Origin: Otis tarda
Taxonomy: Eukaryota; Chordata; Aves; Otidiformes; Otididae
Length of the DNA: 64,000 bases
Direction of reading: 5' to 3'
NCBI GenBank assembly: GCA_026413225.1
Contig: JAPMTP010000079.1
Span: 124,001-188,000 of the forward strand
Shown here: positions 1 to 14,384 of the stretch, one piece after another
How positions within the stretch are numbered: the first letter of the stretch is position 1
Layout: each line of letters starts with the position of its first letter
Made by a program: the position numbers and the translations under genes
The notes under the pieces: generated by a model
Told to the model about the DNA's origin: nothing
What the model saw: only the letters and a program-made list of their open reading frames with translations
Databases searched by the model: none

Positions 1-3000
1 TTTGGTGAGGGAGTAATTGTCCGACGTTCGTGCTTCTTCGGGGTTATTTTCAGGGGACGCCCCGATGCAGCTGGTGGTAAATGGTGAAGCCCTATTCGTC
101 ATGGAAAGCCTGGAGCCCCAATGTCTCTGGTCCAGTACGTGGAGTGCCAATGGCCACTGAGGAGCAGCAAGAGCTTGAGTGTCTGGCACTTTTGGTGTGG
201 GAGCAATCGTCCGATGTTCGTGATTTTTTTGGGTTTTTATAAATGAGCGATCAAGTGCAGCTGGTGGTAAAAGTCGAAGCCCTGTTCGTCAGGGAAAGTC
301 CGGAGCCCCAATGTCTGTGCTGCTGTAGGTGCGCTGCCAATGGCCGCTGAGGAGCAGCAAGAGCTTGAGTGGCTGGCACTTTTGGTGTGGGAGCAATCTT
401 CGACGTTTTTGATTTTTCGGGGTTTTTTTACAGTGAGCGCCCACGTGTAGCTGGTGGTAAACGTGGAAGCCCTGTTCGTCAGGGAAAGCCTGGAGCCCCA
501 AAGTCTCTACTGCTGTAGGTGCACTTCCAATGGCCGCTGAGGAGCAGCAAGTGCTTGAGTAGCTGACACTTTTGATGTGGGAGAAATCGTCCGACGTTCG
601 TGAATTTTCGGAGTTTTTTTTCAGGGGCCGTCCACGTGCAGCTGGTGGTAAACGTCGAAGCCCTGTTTGTCAGAGAAAGCCCGGAGCCCCAATGTCTCTG
701 GTGCGGTAGATGGACTGGCAATGGCCGCTAAGTAGCAGCAAGAGCTTGAGTGGCTGGCACTTTTGGTGTTCGAGCAATGATCCGACATTCGCGATTTTTC
801 GAGTTTTTTTTCCAGGTGGCGCCCACGTGCAGCTGGTGGTAAACGTCGAAGCCCTGTTTGTCTGGGAAAGCACAGAGCCCCAATGTCTGTGCTGCTGTAG
901 GTGCACTGCCAATGGCCGCTGAGGATCAGCAGGAGGTTGAGTGGCTGGCACTTTTGGTGTGGGAGCAATCTTCCGACGTTCGTGATTTTTCATTGTCTTT
1001 TCAGTGGGCACCCACGTGCAGCTGGTGGTAAACGTTGAAGCCCTGTTCGTCAGGGAAAGCCCAGAGCCCCAATGTCTCTGGTGCTGTAGGAGGACTGCCA
1101 ATGGCCGCTGAGGAGCAGCAAGAGCTTGAGTGGCTGGCACTTTTGGTGTGGGAGTAATCGTCCGACGTTCGTGATTTTTCGGGGTTTTTTTTTAGTGGTT
1201 GCCTGGTGCAGATGGTGGTATACGTCGAAGCCCTGTTCGTCAAGGAAAGCTCGGAGCCCCAAGGTCTCTGGTGCTGTAGGTGGACTGTCAATGGCCGCTG
1301 AGGAGCAGCAAGAGCTTGAGTGGCTGGCACTTTTGGTGTGGGAGCAATCATCCGACGTTCGTGATTTTTCGGGGTTTTTTTTCAGGGGTCGCCCTTGTAC
1401 AGCTAGTGGTAAACGTCGAAGCCTTGTTCGTCAGGGAAAGCCCTGAGCCCCAATGTCTCTGGTGCTGTAGGTGGACTACCAATGTCCGCTGAGGAGCAGC
1501 AAGAGCTTGAGTGGCTGGCACTTTTGGTGTGGGAGCAATCGTCCGATGTTCATCTTTTTTCTGGGTTTTTTTTCGGTGGGCGCCCAGGTGCAGCTGGTGG
1601 TAAACGTCGAAGCCCTGTTCGTCAGGGAAAGACCGGAGCCCCAATGTCTGTGCTGCTGTAGGTGCGCTGCCAATGACCGCTGAGGAGCAGCAAGAGCTTG
1701 AGTGGCTGGCACTTTTGATGTGGGAGCAATCGTCCGACGTTCGTGATTTTTCAGTTTTTTTTTCAGTGGGCGCCCACGTGCAGCTGGTGGTAAACGTCGA
1801 AGCCCTGTTCGTCAGGGAAACCCCAGAGCCCCAAAGTCTGTGGTGCTGTAGGTACGCTGCCAATGGCCGCTGAGGAGCAGCAAGAGCTTGAGTGGCTGGC
1901 ACTTTTGGTGTGGGAGCAATCTTCCGACGTTCGTGATTTTTCGGGGTTTATTTTTAATGGGTGCCCTGGTGCAGCTTGTGGTAAACGTCGAAGCCCTGTT
2001 CGTCAAGGAAAGCTCGGAACCCCAAGGTCTCTGGTGCTGTTGGTGGACTGCCAATCGCCGCTGAGGACCAGCAAGAGCTTGAGTGGCTGGCACTTTTGGT
2101 GTGGGAGCAATCGTCCGATATTCGTCTTTTTTCTGTTTTTTTTTTCAGTGGGCGTCCAGGTGCAGCTGATGGTAAACGTCGAAGCCCTGTTCGTCAGGGA
2201 AAGCCCGGAGCCCCAATGTCTCTGGTGCTGTAGGTGGACTGCCAATGGCCGCTGAGGAGCAGCAAGAGCTTGAGTGTCTGTCACTTTTGGTGTGGGAGCA
2301 ATGGTCCGACGTTCGTGATTTTTTGGGTTTTTTTTTTCACGGGGCGCCCAGGTGCAGCTGGTGGTAAACGTCGAAGCCCTGTTTGTCAGGGAAAGACTGG
2401 AGCCTCAATGTCTCTGGTGCGATACGTGGAGTGCCAATGGCTGCTGAGGAGCAGCAGGAGCTTGAGTGGCTGGCACTTTTGGTGTGGGAGCAATTGTCCG
2501 ACGTTCGTGATTCTTCGGGGTTATTTTCAGGGGACGCCCGCGTGCAGCTGGTGGTAAATGGCGAAGCCCTGTTCGTCATTGAAAGCCCGGGGCCCCAGTG
2601 TGTGTGCTGCTTTATGTTCACTGCCAGTGGCCGCTGAGGAGCAGCAAGAGCTTGAGTGGGTGGCACTTTTGGTGTGGGAGCAATCGTCCGACGTTCGTGA
2701 TTTTTCGGGTTTATTTTCAGGGGGCGCCCTTGTGCAGCTGGTGGTAAACGTCGAAGCCCTGTTCGTCAGGGAAAGTCCGGAGTCCCAATTTCTCCGGTGC
2801 GGTAGGTGGACTGCCAATAGCCGCTGAGGAGCAGCAAGAGCTTGAGTGGCTGACACTTTTGGTGTGGGAGCAATCGTCTGACGTTCGTGATTTTTCGGGG
2901 TTTTTTTCAGTGGGCGGACACGTGTAGCTGGTGGTAAACGTCGAAGCCCTGTTTGTCAGGGAAAGCCCGGAGCCCCAATGTCTGTGCTGCTGTAGGTGCG

Positions 3001-5414
3001 CTGACAATGTCCGCTGAGGAGCAGCAAGAGCTTGAGTGGCTGGCACTTTTGGTGTGGGAGCAATCTTCCGACGTTTGTGATTTTTCGGGGTTTTTTTTCA
3101 GGGGACGCCCATGTGCAGCTGGTGGTAAACGTCGAAGCCCTGTTCGTCAGGGAAAGCCCGGAGACCCAATGTCTCTGGTGCTGTAGGAGGACTGCCAATG
3201 GCCGCTGAGGAGCAGCAAGAGCTTGAGTGGCTGGCACTTTTGGTGTGGGAGCAATGGTCCGACGTTCGTGATTTTTTGGGTGTTTTTTCAGTGGGCGCCG
3301 TTGTGCAGCTGGTGGTAAACGTCGAAGCCCTGTTCGTCAGGGAAAGACTGGAGCCTCAATGTCTCTGGTGGGGTACGTGGAGTGCCAATGGCTGCTGAGG
3401 AGCAGCAAGAGCTTGAGTGGCTGGCACTTTTGGTGTGGGAGCCATTGTCCGACGTTCGTGTTTCTTCGGGGTTATTTTCAGGGGACGCCCCGGTGCAGCT
3501 GGTGGTAAATGGCGAAGCCCTGTTTGTCATCGAAAGCCTGGAGCCCCAATGTCTGTGGTGCAGTACGTGGAGTGCCAATGGCCGCTGAGGAGCAGCAAGA
3601 GCTTGAGTGTCTGGCACTTTTGGTGTGGGAGCAATCGTCCGATGTTCGTGATTTTTTTGGGTTTTTATCAATTAGCGATCAAGTGCAGCTGGTGGTAAAA
3701 GTCGAAGCCCTGTTCGTCAGGGAAAGCCCGGAGCCCCAGTGTGTGTGCTGCTGTTGGTGCGCTGCCAATGGCCGCTGAGGAGCAGCAAGAGCTTGAGTGG
3801 CTGGCACTTTTGGTGTGGGTACAATCTTCCGACGTTTGTGATTTTTCGGGGTTTTTTTTCAGGGGACGCCCTGGTGCAGCTGGTGGTAAACGTCGAAGCC
3901 CTGTTCGTCAGGGAAAGCCCGGAGCCGCAATGTCTGTGGTGCTCTAGGTGCGCTGCCAGTGGCCGCTGAGGAGCAGCAAGAGCTTGAGTGTCTGGCACTT
4001 TTGGTGTGGGAGCAATCGTCCGACGTTCGTGATTTTTCGGGTTTTTTTTCAGTGGGCGCCCTGGTGCAGCTGGTGGTAAACGTGGAAGCCCTGTTCGTCA
4101 AGGATAGCCCAGAGCCCAAATGTCTCTGGTGCTGTAGGTGGACTGCCATTGGCCGCTGAGGAGCAGCAAGAGCTTGAGTGTCTGGCCCTTTTGGTGTGGG
4201 AGCAATGGTCCGAGGCTCGTGATTTTTCGGGGTTTTTTTTCACTGAGCGCCCTGGTGCAGCTGGTGGTATACGTCGAAGCCCTGTTCGTCAGGGAAAGCC
4301 CAGAGCCCCAATGTCTGTGCTGCTGTAGGTGCGCTGCCAATGGCTGCTGAGGAGCAGCAAAAGCTTGAGTGGCTGGCACTTTTGGTGTGGGAGCAATCGT
4401 CCGATGTTCGTGATTTTTCCAATTTTTTTTTAGGGGGCGCCCAGGTGCAGCTGGTGGTAAACGTCGAAGCCCTGTTCGTCAGGGAAAGCCCGGAGCCCCA
4501 GTGTCTGTGCTGCTGTAGGTGCGCTGCCAATGGCTGCTGAGGAGCAGCAAGAGCTTGAGTGGCTGGCACTTTTGGTGTGGGAGGAATTGTCCGACTTTCG
4601 TGATTTTTTCAGTTTTTTTTTCAGGGGGCGCCCACATGCAGCTGGTGGTAAATGTCGAAGCCCTGTTCGTCAGGGAAAGCCCGGAGCCCCAATGTCTGTG
4701 CTGCTGTAGGTGCGCTGCCAATGGCCGCTGAGGAGCAGCAAGAGCTTGAGTGGCTGCCACTTTTGGTGTGGGAGCAATCTTCCGACGTTCGTGATTTTTC
4801 GGGGTTTTTTTTCAGGGGGCGCCCTCGTGCAGCTGGTGGTAAACGTTGAAGCCCTGTTCGTCAGGGAAAGCCCGGAGCCCCAATGTCTGTGCTGCTGTAG
4901 GTGCACAGCCAATGGCCGCTGAGGAGCAGCAAGAGCTTGAGTGTCTATCACTTTTGGTGTGGGAGCAATCGTCCGAAGTTCGTGATTTTTTGGGGTTTTT
5001 TTCAGTGGGCGCCCACATGTATATGGTCGTAAACGTCGAAGCCCTGTTCGTCAGGGAAGACCCGGAGCCCCAATGTCTGTGCTGCTGTAGGTGCGCTGCC
5101 AATGGCCACTGAGGAGCAGCAAGAGCTTGAGTGGCTGGCACTTTTGGTGTGGGATCAATCGTCCGACGTTCGTGATTTTTTGGGGTTTTTTTTCCGTGAG
5201 CGCCCTGGTGCATCCGGTGGTATACGTCGAAGCCCTGTTTGTCAGGGAAAGCCCGGAACCCCAATGTCTGTGCTGCTGTAGGTGCGCTGCCAATGGCCGC
5301 TGAGGAGCAACAAGAGCTTGAGTGGCTGGCACTTTTGGTGTGGGTGCAATCGTCCGACGTTCGTGATTTTTTTGGGTTTTTTTCAGTGGTCACCCACGTG
5401 TAGGTGTTGGTAAA

Positions 5415-8400
5415 CGTCGAAGCCCTGTTCGTCAGGGAAAGCCCGGAGCCCCAATGTCTGTGCTGCTGTAGGTGGACTGCCAATGGCCTCTGAGGAGCAG
5501 CAAGAGCTTGAGTGGCTGGCACTTTTGGTGTGGGTGCAATCGTCCGACGTTCGTGATTTTTTGGCCTTTTTTTTTTAAGGGATCGCCCACTTGCAGCTGG
5601 TGGTAAACGTCGAAGCCCTGTTCGTCAGGGAAAGCCCGGAGCCCCAATGTCCGTGCTGCTGTAGTGCGCTGCCAATAGCCGCTGAGGAGCAGCAAGAGCT
5701 TGAGTGGCTGGCACTTTTGGTGTGGGAGAAATCGTCCGACGTTCGTGATTTTTCGGGGTTTTTTTTCAGGGAGCGCCCAGGTGCAGCTGGTGGTAAACGT
5801 CGAAGCCCTGTTCGTCAGGGAAAGGCCGGAGCCCCAAAGTCTCTGGTGCGGTAGGTGCACTGCCAATGGCCGCTGAGGAGCAGCAAGAGCTTGAGTGGCT
5901 GGCACTTTTGGTGTGGGAGCAATCGTCCCACGTACGTGATTTTTGGAGGTTTTTTTTCAGGGGGCGCCATTGTGCAGCTGGTGGTAAACGTCGAAGCCCT
6001 GTTTCTCAGGGAGAGACTGGAGCCTCAATGTCTCTGGTGCGATACGTGGAGTGCCAAGGGCTGCTGAGGAGCAGCAAGAGCTTGAGTGGCTGGCACTTTT
6101 GGTGTGGGAGCAATTATCCGACGTTCGTGATTCTTCGGGGTTATTTTCAGGGGTCGCCCCCGTGCAGCTGGTGGTAAATGGCGAAGCCCTGTTCGTCATG
6201 GAAAGCCCGGAGCCCCAGTGTGTGTGCTGCTGTATGTTCACTGCCAATGGCCGCTGAGGAGCAGCAAGAGCTTGAGTGGCTGTCACTTTTGGTGTGGGAT
6301 CAATCGTCCGACGTTCGTGATTTTTCGGGTTTATTTTCAAGGGGCGCCCTTGTGCAGCTTGTGGTAAACGTCGAAGCCCTGTTCGTCAGGCAAAGTCCGG
6401 AGTCCCAATTTCTCCGGTGCGGTAGGTGGACTGCCAATGGCCGCTGAGGAGCAGCAAGAGCTTGAGTGGCTGGCACTTTTGGTGTGGGAGCAATCGTCCG
6501 AAGTTCGTGATTTTTTGGGGTTTTTTTCAGTGGGCGCCCACATGTATATGGTGGTAAACGTCGAAGCCCTGTTCGTCAGGGAAGACCCGGAGCCCCAATG
6601 TCTGTGCTGCTGTAGGTGCGCTGACAATGGCCGCTGAGGAGCAGCAAGAGCTTGAGTGGCTGGCACTTTTGGTGTGGGAGCAATCGTCCAACATTCGTGA
6701 TTTTTCGGCGTTTTTTACAAGGGGGCGCCCCGGTGCAGCTGGTGGTAAATGTCGAAGCCCTGTTCGTCAGGGAAAGCCCGGAGCCCCAATGTCTGTGCTG
6801 CTGTAGGTGCGCTGCCAATGGCCGCTGAGGAGCAGCAAGAGCTTGAGTGTCTTGCCCTTTTGGTGTGGGAGCAATCGTCCAACGTTCGTGATTTTTCGGG
6901 GTTTCTTTTTCAGGGGGCGCCCACATGCAGCTGATGGTATACGTCAAAGTCCTGTTCGTCAGGGAAAGCCCGGAGCCCCAATGTCTGTGCTGCTGTAGGT
7001 GCGCTGCCAATGGCCGCTGAGGAGGAGCAAGAGCTTGAGTGGCTGGCACTTTTGGTGTGGGAGCAATCGTCTGACGTTCGTGATATTTTGGGTTTTATTT
7101 TCCGGGAGCGCCCACATGCAGCTGGTGGTAAACGTCGAAGCCCTGTTCGTCAGGGAAAGCCCGGAGCCCCAATGTCTGTGCTGCTGTATGTGCACTGCCA
7201 ATGACCGCTGAGGAGCAAAAAGAGCTTGAGTGGCTGGCACTTTTGGTGTGGGAGCAATGGTCCGACGTTCGTGATTTTTCGGGGTTTTTTTCACTAAGCG
7301 CCCACATGCAGCTGGCGGTATACGTCGAAGCCCTGTTCGTCAGGGAAAGCCCGGAGCCCCAATGTCTGTGCTGCTGTAGGTGCGCTGAAAATGGCCGCCG
7401 AGGAGCAGCAAGAGCTTGAGTGGCTGGCACTTTTGGTGTGGGAGCAATGGTCCAACGTTCGTGATTTTTTGGAGTTTTTTTTCAGGGGGCCGCCCGGTGC
7501 AGCTGGTGGTAAACGTCGAAACCCTGTTCGTCAGGGAAAGCCTGGAGCCCCAATATCTGTGCTACTGTAGGTGCGCTGCCAATGGCTGCTGAGGAGCAGC
7601 AAGAGCTTGAGTGGCTGGCACTTTTGGTGTGGGTACAATCGTCCGACGTTCGTGATTTTTTGTGTTTTTTTTTCCGGGAGCGCTCCGGTGCAGCTGGTGG
7701 TAAACTTCGAAGCCCTGTTCGTCAGGGAAAGCCCGGAGTCCCAAAGTCTATGCTGCTGTAGGTGCACTGCCAATGGCCGCTGAGGAGCAGCAAGAGCTTG
7801 AGTGGCTGGCACTTTTGGTGTGGGAGCAATGGTCCGATGTTCGTGATTTTTCGGGTTTTTTTCAGGGGGCTCCCACGTGTAGTTGGTGGTAAACGTGGAA
7901 GCCCTGTTCGTCAGGGAAAGCCCGGAGCCCCAATGTCTGTGCTGCTGTAGGTGCGCTGCCAATGGCCGCTGAGGAGCAGCAAGAGCTTGAGTGTCTAGCA
8001 CATTTGGTGTGGGAGCAATCGTCCGAAGTTCGTGATTTTTCGGGGTTTTTTTAAATGGGCGCGCACGTGTAGATGGTGGTACACGTCGAAGCCCTGTTCG
8101 TCAGAGAAAGCCCGGAGCCCCAATGTCTGTGGTGCTGTACGTGCGCTGCCAATGGCCGCTGAGGAGCAGCAAGAGCTTGAGTGGCTGGCACTTTTGGTGT
8201 GGGATCAATCGTCCGACGTTCGTGATTTTTTTGGTTTTTTTTTCAGTGAGCGCCCTGGTGCAGCTGGTGGTATACGTGGAAGCCCTGTTCGTCAGGGAAA
8301 GCCCGGAGCCCCAATGTCTGTGGTGCTGTAGGTGCGCTGCCAATGGCCGCTTAGGAGCAAAAAGAGTTTGAATGTCTGTCCCTTTTGATGTGGGAGCAAT

Positions 8401-11400
8401 GGTACAACGTTTGTGATTATTCGGGGTTTCTTTTTCACGGGGCGCCCACGTGCAGCTCGTGGTATACGTCAAAGCCCTGTTCGTCAGGGAAAGCCCGGAG
8501 CCCCAATGTCTGTGCTGCTGTAGGTGCACTGCCTATGGCCACTGAGGGACAGCAAGAGCTTGAGTGTCTGGCACTTTTGGTGTGGGAGCAATGGTCCGAC
8601 GTTCGTGATTTTTTCAGTTTTTTTTTCAGGGGGCGCTCACATGCAGCTGGTGGTAAAGATCGAAGCCCTGATCGACAGAGAAAGCCCGGAGCCCCAATGT
8701 CTGTGCTGCTGTAGGTGCACTGCCTATGGCCACTGAGGGACAGCAAGAGCTTGAGTGTCTGGCACTTTTGGTGTGGGAGCAATGGTCCGACGTTCGTGAT
8801 TTTTCAAGTTTTTTTTTCAGGGGTCGCCCACGTGCATCTGGTGATAAAAGTCGAAGCCCTGTTCGTCAGGGAAAGCCCGGAGCCCCAATGTCTGTGCTGC
8901 TGTAGGTGCGCTGCCAATGGCCGCTGAGGAGCAGCAAGAGCTTGAGTGTCTAGCACTTTTGCTGTGGGAGCAATCGTCCGAAGTTCTTGATTTTTCGGGG
9001 TTTTTTTCAGTGGGCGCCCACGTGTAGATGGTGGTAAACGACAAAGCCCTGTTCGTCAGGGAAAGCCCGGAGCCCCAATGTCTGTGCTGCTATAGGTGCA
9101 CTGCCAATGGCCGCTGAGGAGCAGCAAGAGCTTGAGTGGCTGGCACTTTTGGTGTGGGAGCAATCGTCCGACGTTCGTGATTTTTCGCGGTTTCTTTTTC
9201 ACGGGGCGCCCACGTGCAGCTGGTGGTAAACGTCGAAGCCCTGTTCGTCAGGGAAAGCCCGGAGCCCCAATGTCTGTGCTGCTGTAGTTGCACTACCTAT
9301 GGCCACTGAGGGACAGCAAGAGCTTGAGAGGCTGGCACTTTTGGTGTGGGAGCAATGGTCTGACGTTCGTGATTTTTTCAGGTTTTTTTTCAGGGGGCGC
9401 CCACGTGCAGCTGGTGGTAAACGTCGAAGCCCTGTTCGTCAGGGAAAGCCCGGAGCCCCAAAGTCTGTGCTGCTGTATGTGCACTGCCAATGGCCGCTGA
9501 GCAGCAAAAAGAGCTTAAATGGCTGGCACTTTTGGTGTGGGTACAATCTTCCGAAGTTCGTAATTTTTCGGGGTTTTTTTTTCAGGGGGCGACCACATGC
9601 ACCTGGTGGCAAACGTCGAAGCCCTGCTCCTCAGGGAAAGCCCGGAGCCCCAATGCCTGTGCTGCTGTAGGTGCACTGCCAATGGCCGCTGAGGAGCAAA
9701 AAGAGCTTGAGTGTCTGGCACTTTTGGTGTGGGAGCAATGGTCCGACGTTCGTGATTTTTCGGGGTTTTTTCAGTGAGCGCCCTGGTGCAGCTCGTGGTA
9801 TCAGTCGAAGCCCTGTTCGTCAGGGAAAGCCCGGAGCCCCAAAGTCTGTGCTGCTGTAGGTGCGCTGCCAATGGCCGCTGAGGAGCAGCAAGAGCTTGAG
9901 TGGCTGGCACTTTTGGTGTGGGAGCAATGGTCCGATGTTCGTGATTTTTCGGGGTTTTTTTTCAGGGGACTCCCACGTGTAGTTGGTGGTAAACGTGGAA
10001 GCCCTGTTCGTCAGGGAAAGCCCGGAGCCCCAATGTCTGTGCTGCTGTAGGTGCGCTGCCAATGGCCGCTGAGGAACAGCAAGAGCTTGAGTGTCTAGCA
10101 CTTTTGGTGTGGGAGCAATCGTTTGAAGTTCGTGATTTTTTGGGGTTTTTTTCAGTGGGCGCCCACATGTAGATGGTGGTACAAGTCGAAGCCCTGTTCG
10201 TCAGGGAAAGCCCGGAGCCCCAATGTCTGTGCTGCTGTAGGTGCGCTGCCAATGGCCGCTGAGGAGCAAAAGAGCTTGAATGTCTGGCCCTTTTAATGTG
10301 GGAGCAATGGCCCGACGTTCATGATTTTTTCAGTTTTTTTTTCAGGGGGCGCTCACATGCAGCTGGTGGTAAAGATCGAAGCCCTGTTCGACAGAGAAAG
10401 CCCGGAGCCCCAATGTCTGTGCTGCTGTAGGTGCACTGCCTATGGCCACTGAGGGACAGCAAGAGCTTGAGTGTCTGGCACTTTTGGTGTGGGAGCAATG
10501 GTCCGACGTTCGTGATTTTTCAAGTTTTTTTTTCAGGGGTCGCCCACGTGCATCTGGTGATAAAAGTCGAAGCCCTGTTCGTCAGGGAAAGCCCGGAGCC
10601 CCAATGTCTGTGCTGCTGTAGGTGCGCTGCCAATGGCCGCTGAGGAGCAGCAAGAGCTTGAGTGTCTAGCACTTTTGCTGTGGGAGCAATCGTCCGAAGT
10701 TCTTGATTTTTCGGGGTTTTTTTCAGTGGGCGCCCACGTGTAGATGGTGGTAAACGACAAAGCCCTGTTCGTCAGGGAAAGCCCGGAGCCCCAATGTCTG
10801 TGCTGCTATAGGTGCACTGCCAATGGCCGCTGAGGAGCAGCAAGAGCTTGAGTGGCTGGCACTTTTGGTGTGGGAGCAATCGTCCGACGTTCGTGATTTT
10901 TCGCGGTTTCTTTTTCACGGGGCGCCCACGTGCAGCTGGTGGTAAACGTCGAAGCCCTGTTCGTCAGGGAAAGCCCGGAGCCCCAATGTCTGTGCTGCTG
11001 TAGTTGCACTACCTATGGCCACTGAGGGACAGCAAGAGCTTGAGAGGCTGGCACTTTTGGTGTGGGAGCAATGGTCTGACGTTCGTGATTTTTTCAGGTT
11101 TTTTTTCAGGGGGCGCCCACGTGCAGCTGGTGGTAAACGTCGAAGCCCTGTTCGTCAGGGAAAGCCCGGAGCCCCAAAGTCTGTGCTGCTGTATGTGCAC
11201 TGCCAATGGCCGCTGAGCAGCAAAAAGAGCTTAAATGGCTGGCACTTTTGGTGTGGGTACAATCTTCCGAAGTTCGTAATTTTTCGGGGTTTTTTTTTCA
11301 GGGGGCGACCACATGCACCTGGTGGCAAACGTCGAAGCCCTGCTCCTCAGGGAAAGCCCGGAGCCCCAATGCCTGTGCTGCTGTAGGTGCACTGCCAATG

Positions 11401-14384
11401 GCCGCTGAGGAGCAAAAAGAGCTTGAGTGTCTGGCACTTTTGGTGTGGGAGCAATGGTCCGACGTTCGTGATTTTTCGGGGTTTTTTCAGTGAGCGCCCT
11501 GGTGCAGCTCGTGGTATCAGTCGAAGCCCTGTTCGTCAGGGAAAGCCCGGAGCCCCAAAGTCTGTGCTGCTGTAGGTGCGCTGCCAATGGCCGCTGAGGA
11601 GCAGCAAGAGCTTGAGTGGCTGGCACTTTTGGTGTGGGAGCAATGGTCCGATGTTCGTGATTTTTCGGGGTTTTTTTTCAGGGGACTCCCACGTGTAGTT
11701 GGTGGTAAACGTGGAAGCCCTGTTCGTCAGGGAAAGCCCGGAGCCCCAATGTCTGTGCTGCTGTAGGTGCGCTGCCAATGGCCGCTGAGGAACAGCAAGA
11801 GCTTGAGTGTCTAGCACTTTTGGTGTGGGAGCAATCGTTTGAAGTTCGTGATTTTTTGGGGTTTTTTTCAGTGGGCGCCCACATGTAGATGGTGGTACAA
11901 GTCGAAGCCCTGTTCGTCAGGGAAAGCCCGGAGCCCCAATGTCTGTGCTGCTGTAGGTGCGCTGCCAATGGCCGCTGAGGAGCAAAAGAGCTTGAATGTC
12001 TGGCCCTTTTAATGTGGGAGCAATGGCCCGACGTTCATGATTTTTTCAGTTTTTTTTTCAGGGGGCGCTCACATGCAGCTGGTGGTAAAGATCGAAGCCC
12101 TGTTCGACAGAGAAAGCCCGGAGCCCCAATGTCTGTGCTGCTGTAGGTGCACTGCCTATGGCCACTGAGGGACAGCAAGAGCTTGAGTGTCTGGCACTTT
12201 TGGTGTGGGAGCAATGGTCCGACGTTCGTGATTTTTCAAGTTTTTTTTTCAGGGGTCGCCCACGTGCATCTGGTGATAAAAGTCGAAGCCCTGTTCGTCA
12301 GGGAAAGCCCGGAGCCCCAATGTCTGTGCTGCTGTAGGTGCGCTGCCAATGGCCGCTGAGGAGCAGCAAGAGCTTGAGTGTCTAGCACTTTTGCTGTGGG
12401 AGCAATCGTCCGAAGTTCTTGATTTTTCGGGGTTTTTTTCAGTGGGCGCCCACGTGTAGATGGTGGTAAACGACAAAGCCCTGTTCGTCAGGGAAAGCCC
12501 GGAGCCCCAATGTCTGTGCTGCTGTAGGTGCACTGCCAATGGCCGCTGAGGAGCAGCAAGAGCTTGAGTGGCTGGCACTTTTGGTGTGGGAGCAATCGTC
12601 CGACGTTCGTGATTTTTCGCGGTTTCTTTTTCACGGGGCGCCCACGTGCAGCTGGTGGTATACGTCAAAGCCCTGTTCGTCAGGGAAAGCCCGGAGCCCC
12701 AATGTCTGTGCTGCTGTAGGTGCACTACCTATGGCCACTGAGGGACAGCAAGAGTTTGAGTGGCTGGCACTTTTGGTGTGGGAGCAATGGTCTGACGTTC
12801 GGGATTTTTTCAGGTTTTTTTCAGGGGGCGCCCACATGCAGCTGGTGGTAAACGTCGAAGCCCTGTTCGTCAGGGAAAGCCCGGAGCCCCAATGTCTGTG
12901 CTGCTGTAGGTGCGCTGCCAATGGCCGCTGAGGAGCAGCAAGAGCTTGAGTGGCTGGCACTTTTGGTGTGGGAGCAATCGTCCGACGTTCATGATTTTTT
13001 GGGGTTTTTTTTCCGGGAGAGTCCACGTGCAGCTGGTGGTAAACTTCGAAGCCCTGTTCGTCAGGGAAAGCCCGGAGCCCCAATGTCTGTGCTGCTGTAG
13101 GTGCACTGCCAATGACCGCTGAGCAGCAAAAAGACCTTGAGTGGCTGGCCCTTTTGGTCTACGAGCAATGGTCCGACATTCGTGAGTTTTCGGGGTTTTT
13201 TTTTCAGGGGACTCCCACGTGTAGTCGGTGGTAAACGTGGAAGCCCTGTTCGTCAGGGAAAGCCCGGAGCCCCAATGTCTGTGCTGCTGTAGGTGCACTG
13301 CCAATGGCCGCTGAGGAGCAGCAAGAACTTGAGTGGCTGGCACTTTTGATGTGGGAGCAATGGTCCAACGTTCGTGATTTTTCGAGTTTTTTTTTCAGGG
13401 GGCGTCCTGGTGCAGCTGGTGGTATACGTTGAAGCCCTGTTCGTCAGGGAAAGCCCGGAGCCCCAATGTCTGTGCTGCTGTAGGTGCACTGCCAATGGCC
13501 GCTGAGGGGCAGCAAGAGCTTGAGTGGCTGGCACTTTTGGTGTGGAAGCAATCGTCCAACGTTCGTGATTTTTTGAGTTTTAATTCCGGGAGCGCCCACG
13601 TGCAGCTGGTGGTAAACGTGGAAGCCCTGTTCGTCAGGGAAAGCCCGGAGCCCCAATGTCTGTGCTGCTGTAGGTGCGCTGCCAATGGCCGCTGAGGAGC
13701 AGCAAGAGCTTGAGTGGCTGGCACTTTTGGTGTGGGTACAATCGTCCGAAGTTCGTAATTTTTCGGGGTTTTTTTTTCAGGGGGCGCCCACATGCACCTG
13801 GTGGCAAACGTCGAAGCCCTGCTCCTCAGGGAAAGCCCGGAGCCCCAATGTCTGTGCTGCTGTAGGTGCACTGCCTATGGCCACTGAGGGACAGCAAGAG
13901 CTTGAGTGGCTGGCAGTTTTGGTGTGGGAGCAATGGTCTGACGTTCGTGATTTTTCGAGTTTTTTTTTCAGGGGGCGCCCACGTGCAGCTGGAGGTAAAT
14001 GTCGAAGCCCTGTTCGTCAGGGAAAGCCTGGAGCCCCAATGTCTGTGCTGCTGTAGGTGCGCTGCCAATGGCCGCTGAGGAGCAGCAAGAGCTTGAGTGG
14101 CTGGCACTTTTGGTGTGGGATCAATCGTCCGACGTTCGTGATTTTTTGGGTTTTTTTTCCAGTGAGCGCCCTGGTGCAGCTGGTGGTAAACGTCGAAGCC
14201 CTGTTCGTCAGGGAAACCCCGGAGCCCCAATGTCTGTGGTGCTGTAGGTGCACTGCCCATGGCCGCTGAGGAGCAGCAAGAGCTTGAGTGGCTGGTACTT
14301 TTGGTGTGGGAGCAATCTTCCAACGTTCGTGATTTCTCGGGGTTTTTTTTCAGGGGGCGCCCTCGTGCAGCTGGTGGTAAACGT
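5415..14384 (+). repeat. 47-monomer block, copy I (~8.97 kb)
   Basis: This stretch recurs almost base for base at 14,385-23,400, offset by 8,967 bp at its left end and ~8,984 bp at its right end. That is 47 monomers of 191 bp. Diagnostic variants pair up: the CGTCCCACGTACGTGATT monomer at ~5,925 with ~14,892, the GGCCTTTTTTTTTTAAGG monomer at ~5,563 with ~14,530, and the CTGAAAATGGCCGCCGAGG variant at ~7,385 with ~16,355. The offset drifts only through T-run length changes. Boundaries are uncertain to about one monomer because flanking units are themselves similar. The block contains the 9-mer higher-order repeat at 8,715-12,730. Confidence 0.9.
8715..12730 (+). repeat. 9-mer higher-order repeat, 2 full copies plus partial
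   Basis: Units start at 8,715, 10,431 and 12,147, exactly 1,716 bp apart (9 monomers). Corresponding monomers in successive units look identical, while the nine monomers within one unit differ from one another. The third unit stops after about three monomers, where the variant TGGTGGTATACGTCAAAGCC (~12,653) replaces the expected monomer. This is a classic higher-order repeat of the kind seen in homogenised centromeric satellites. Confidence 0.92.
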
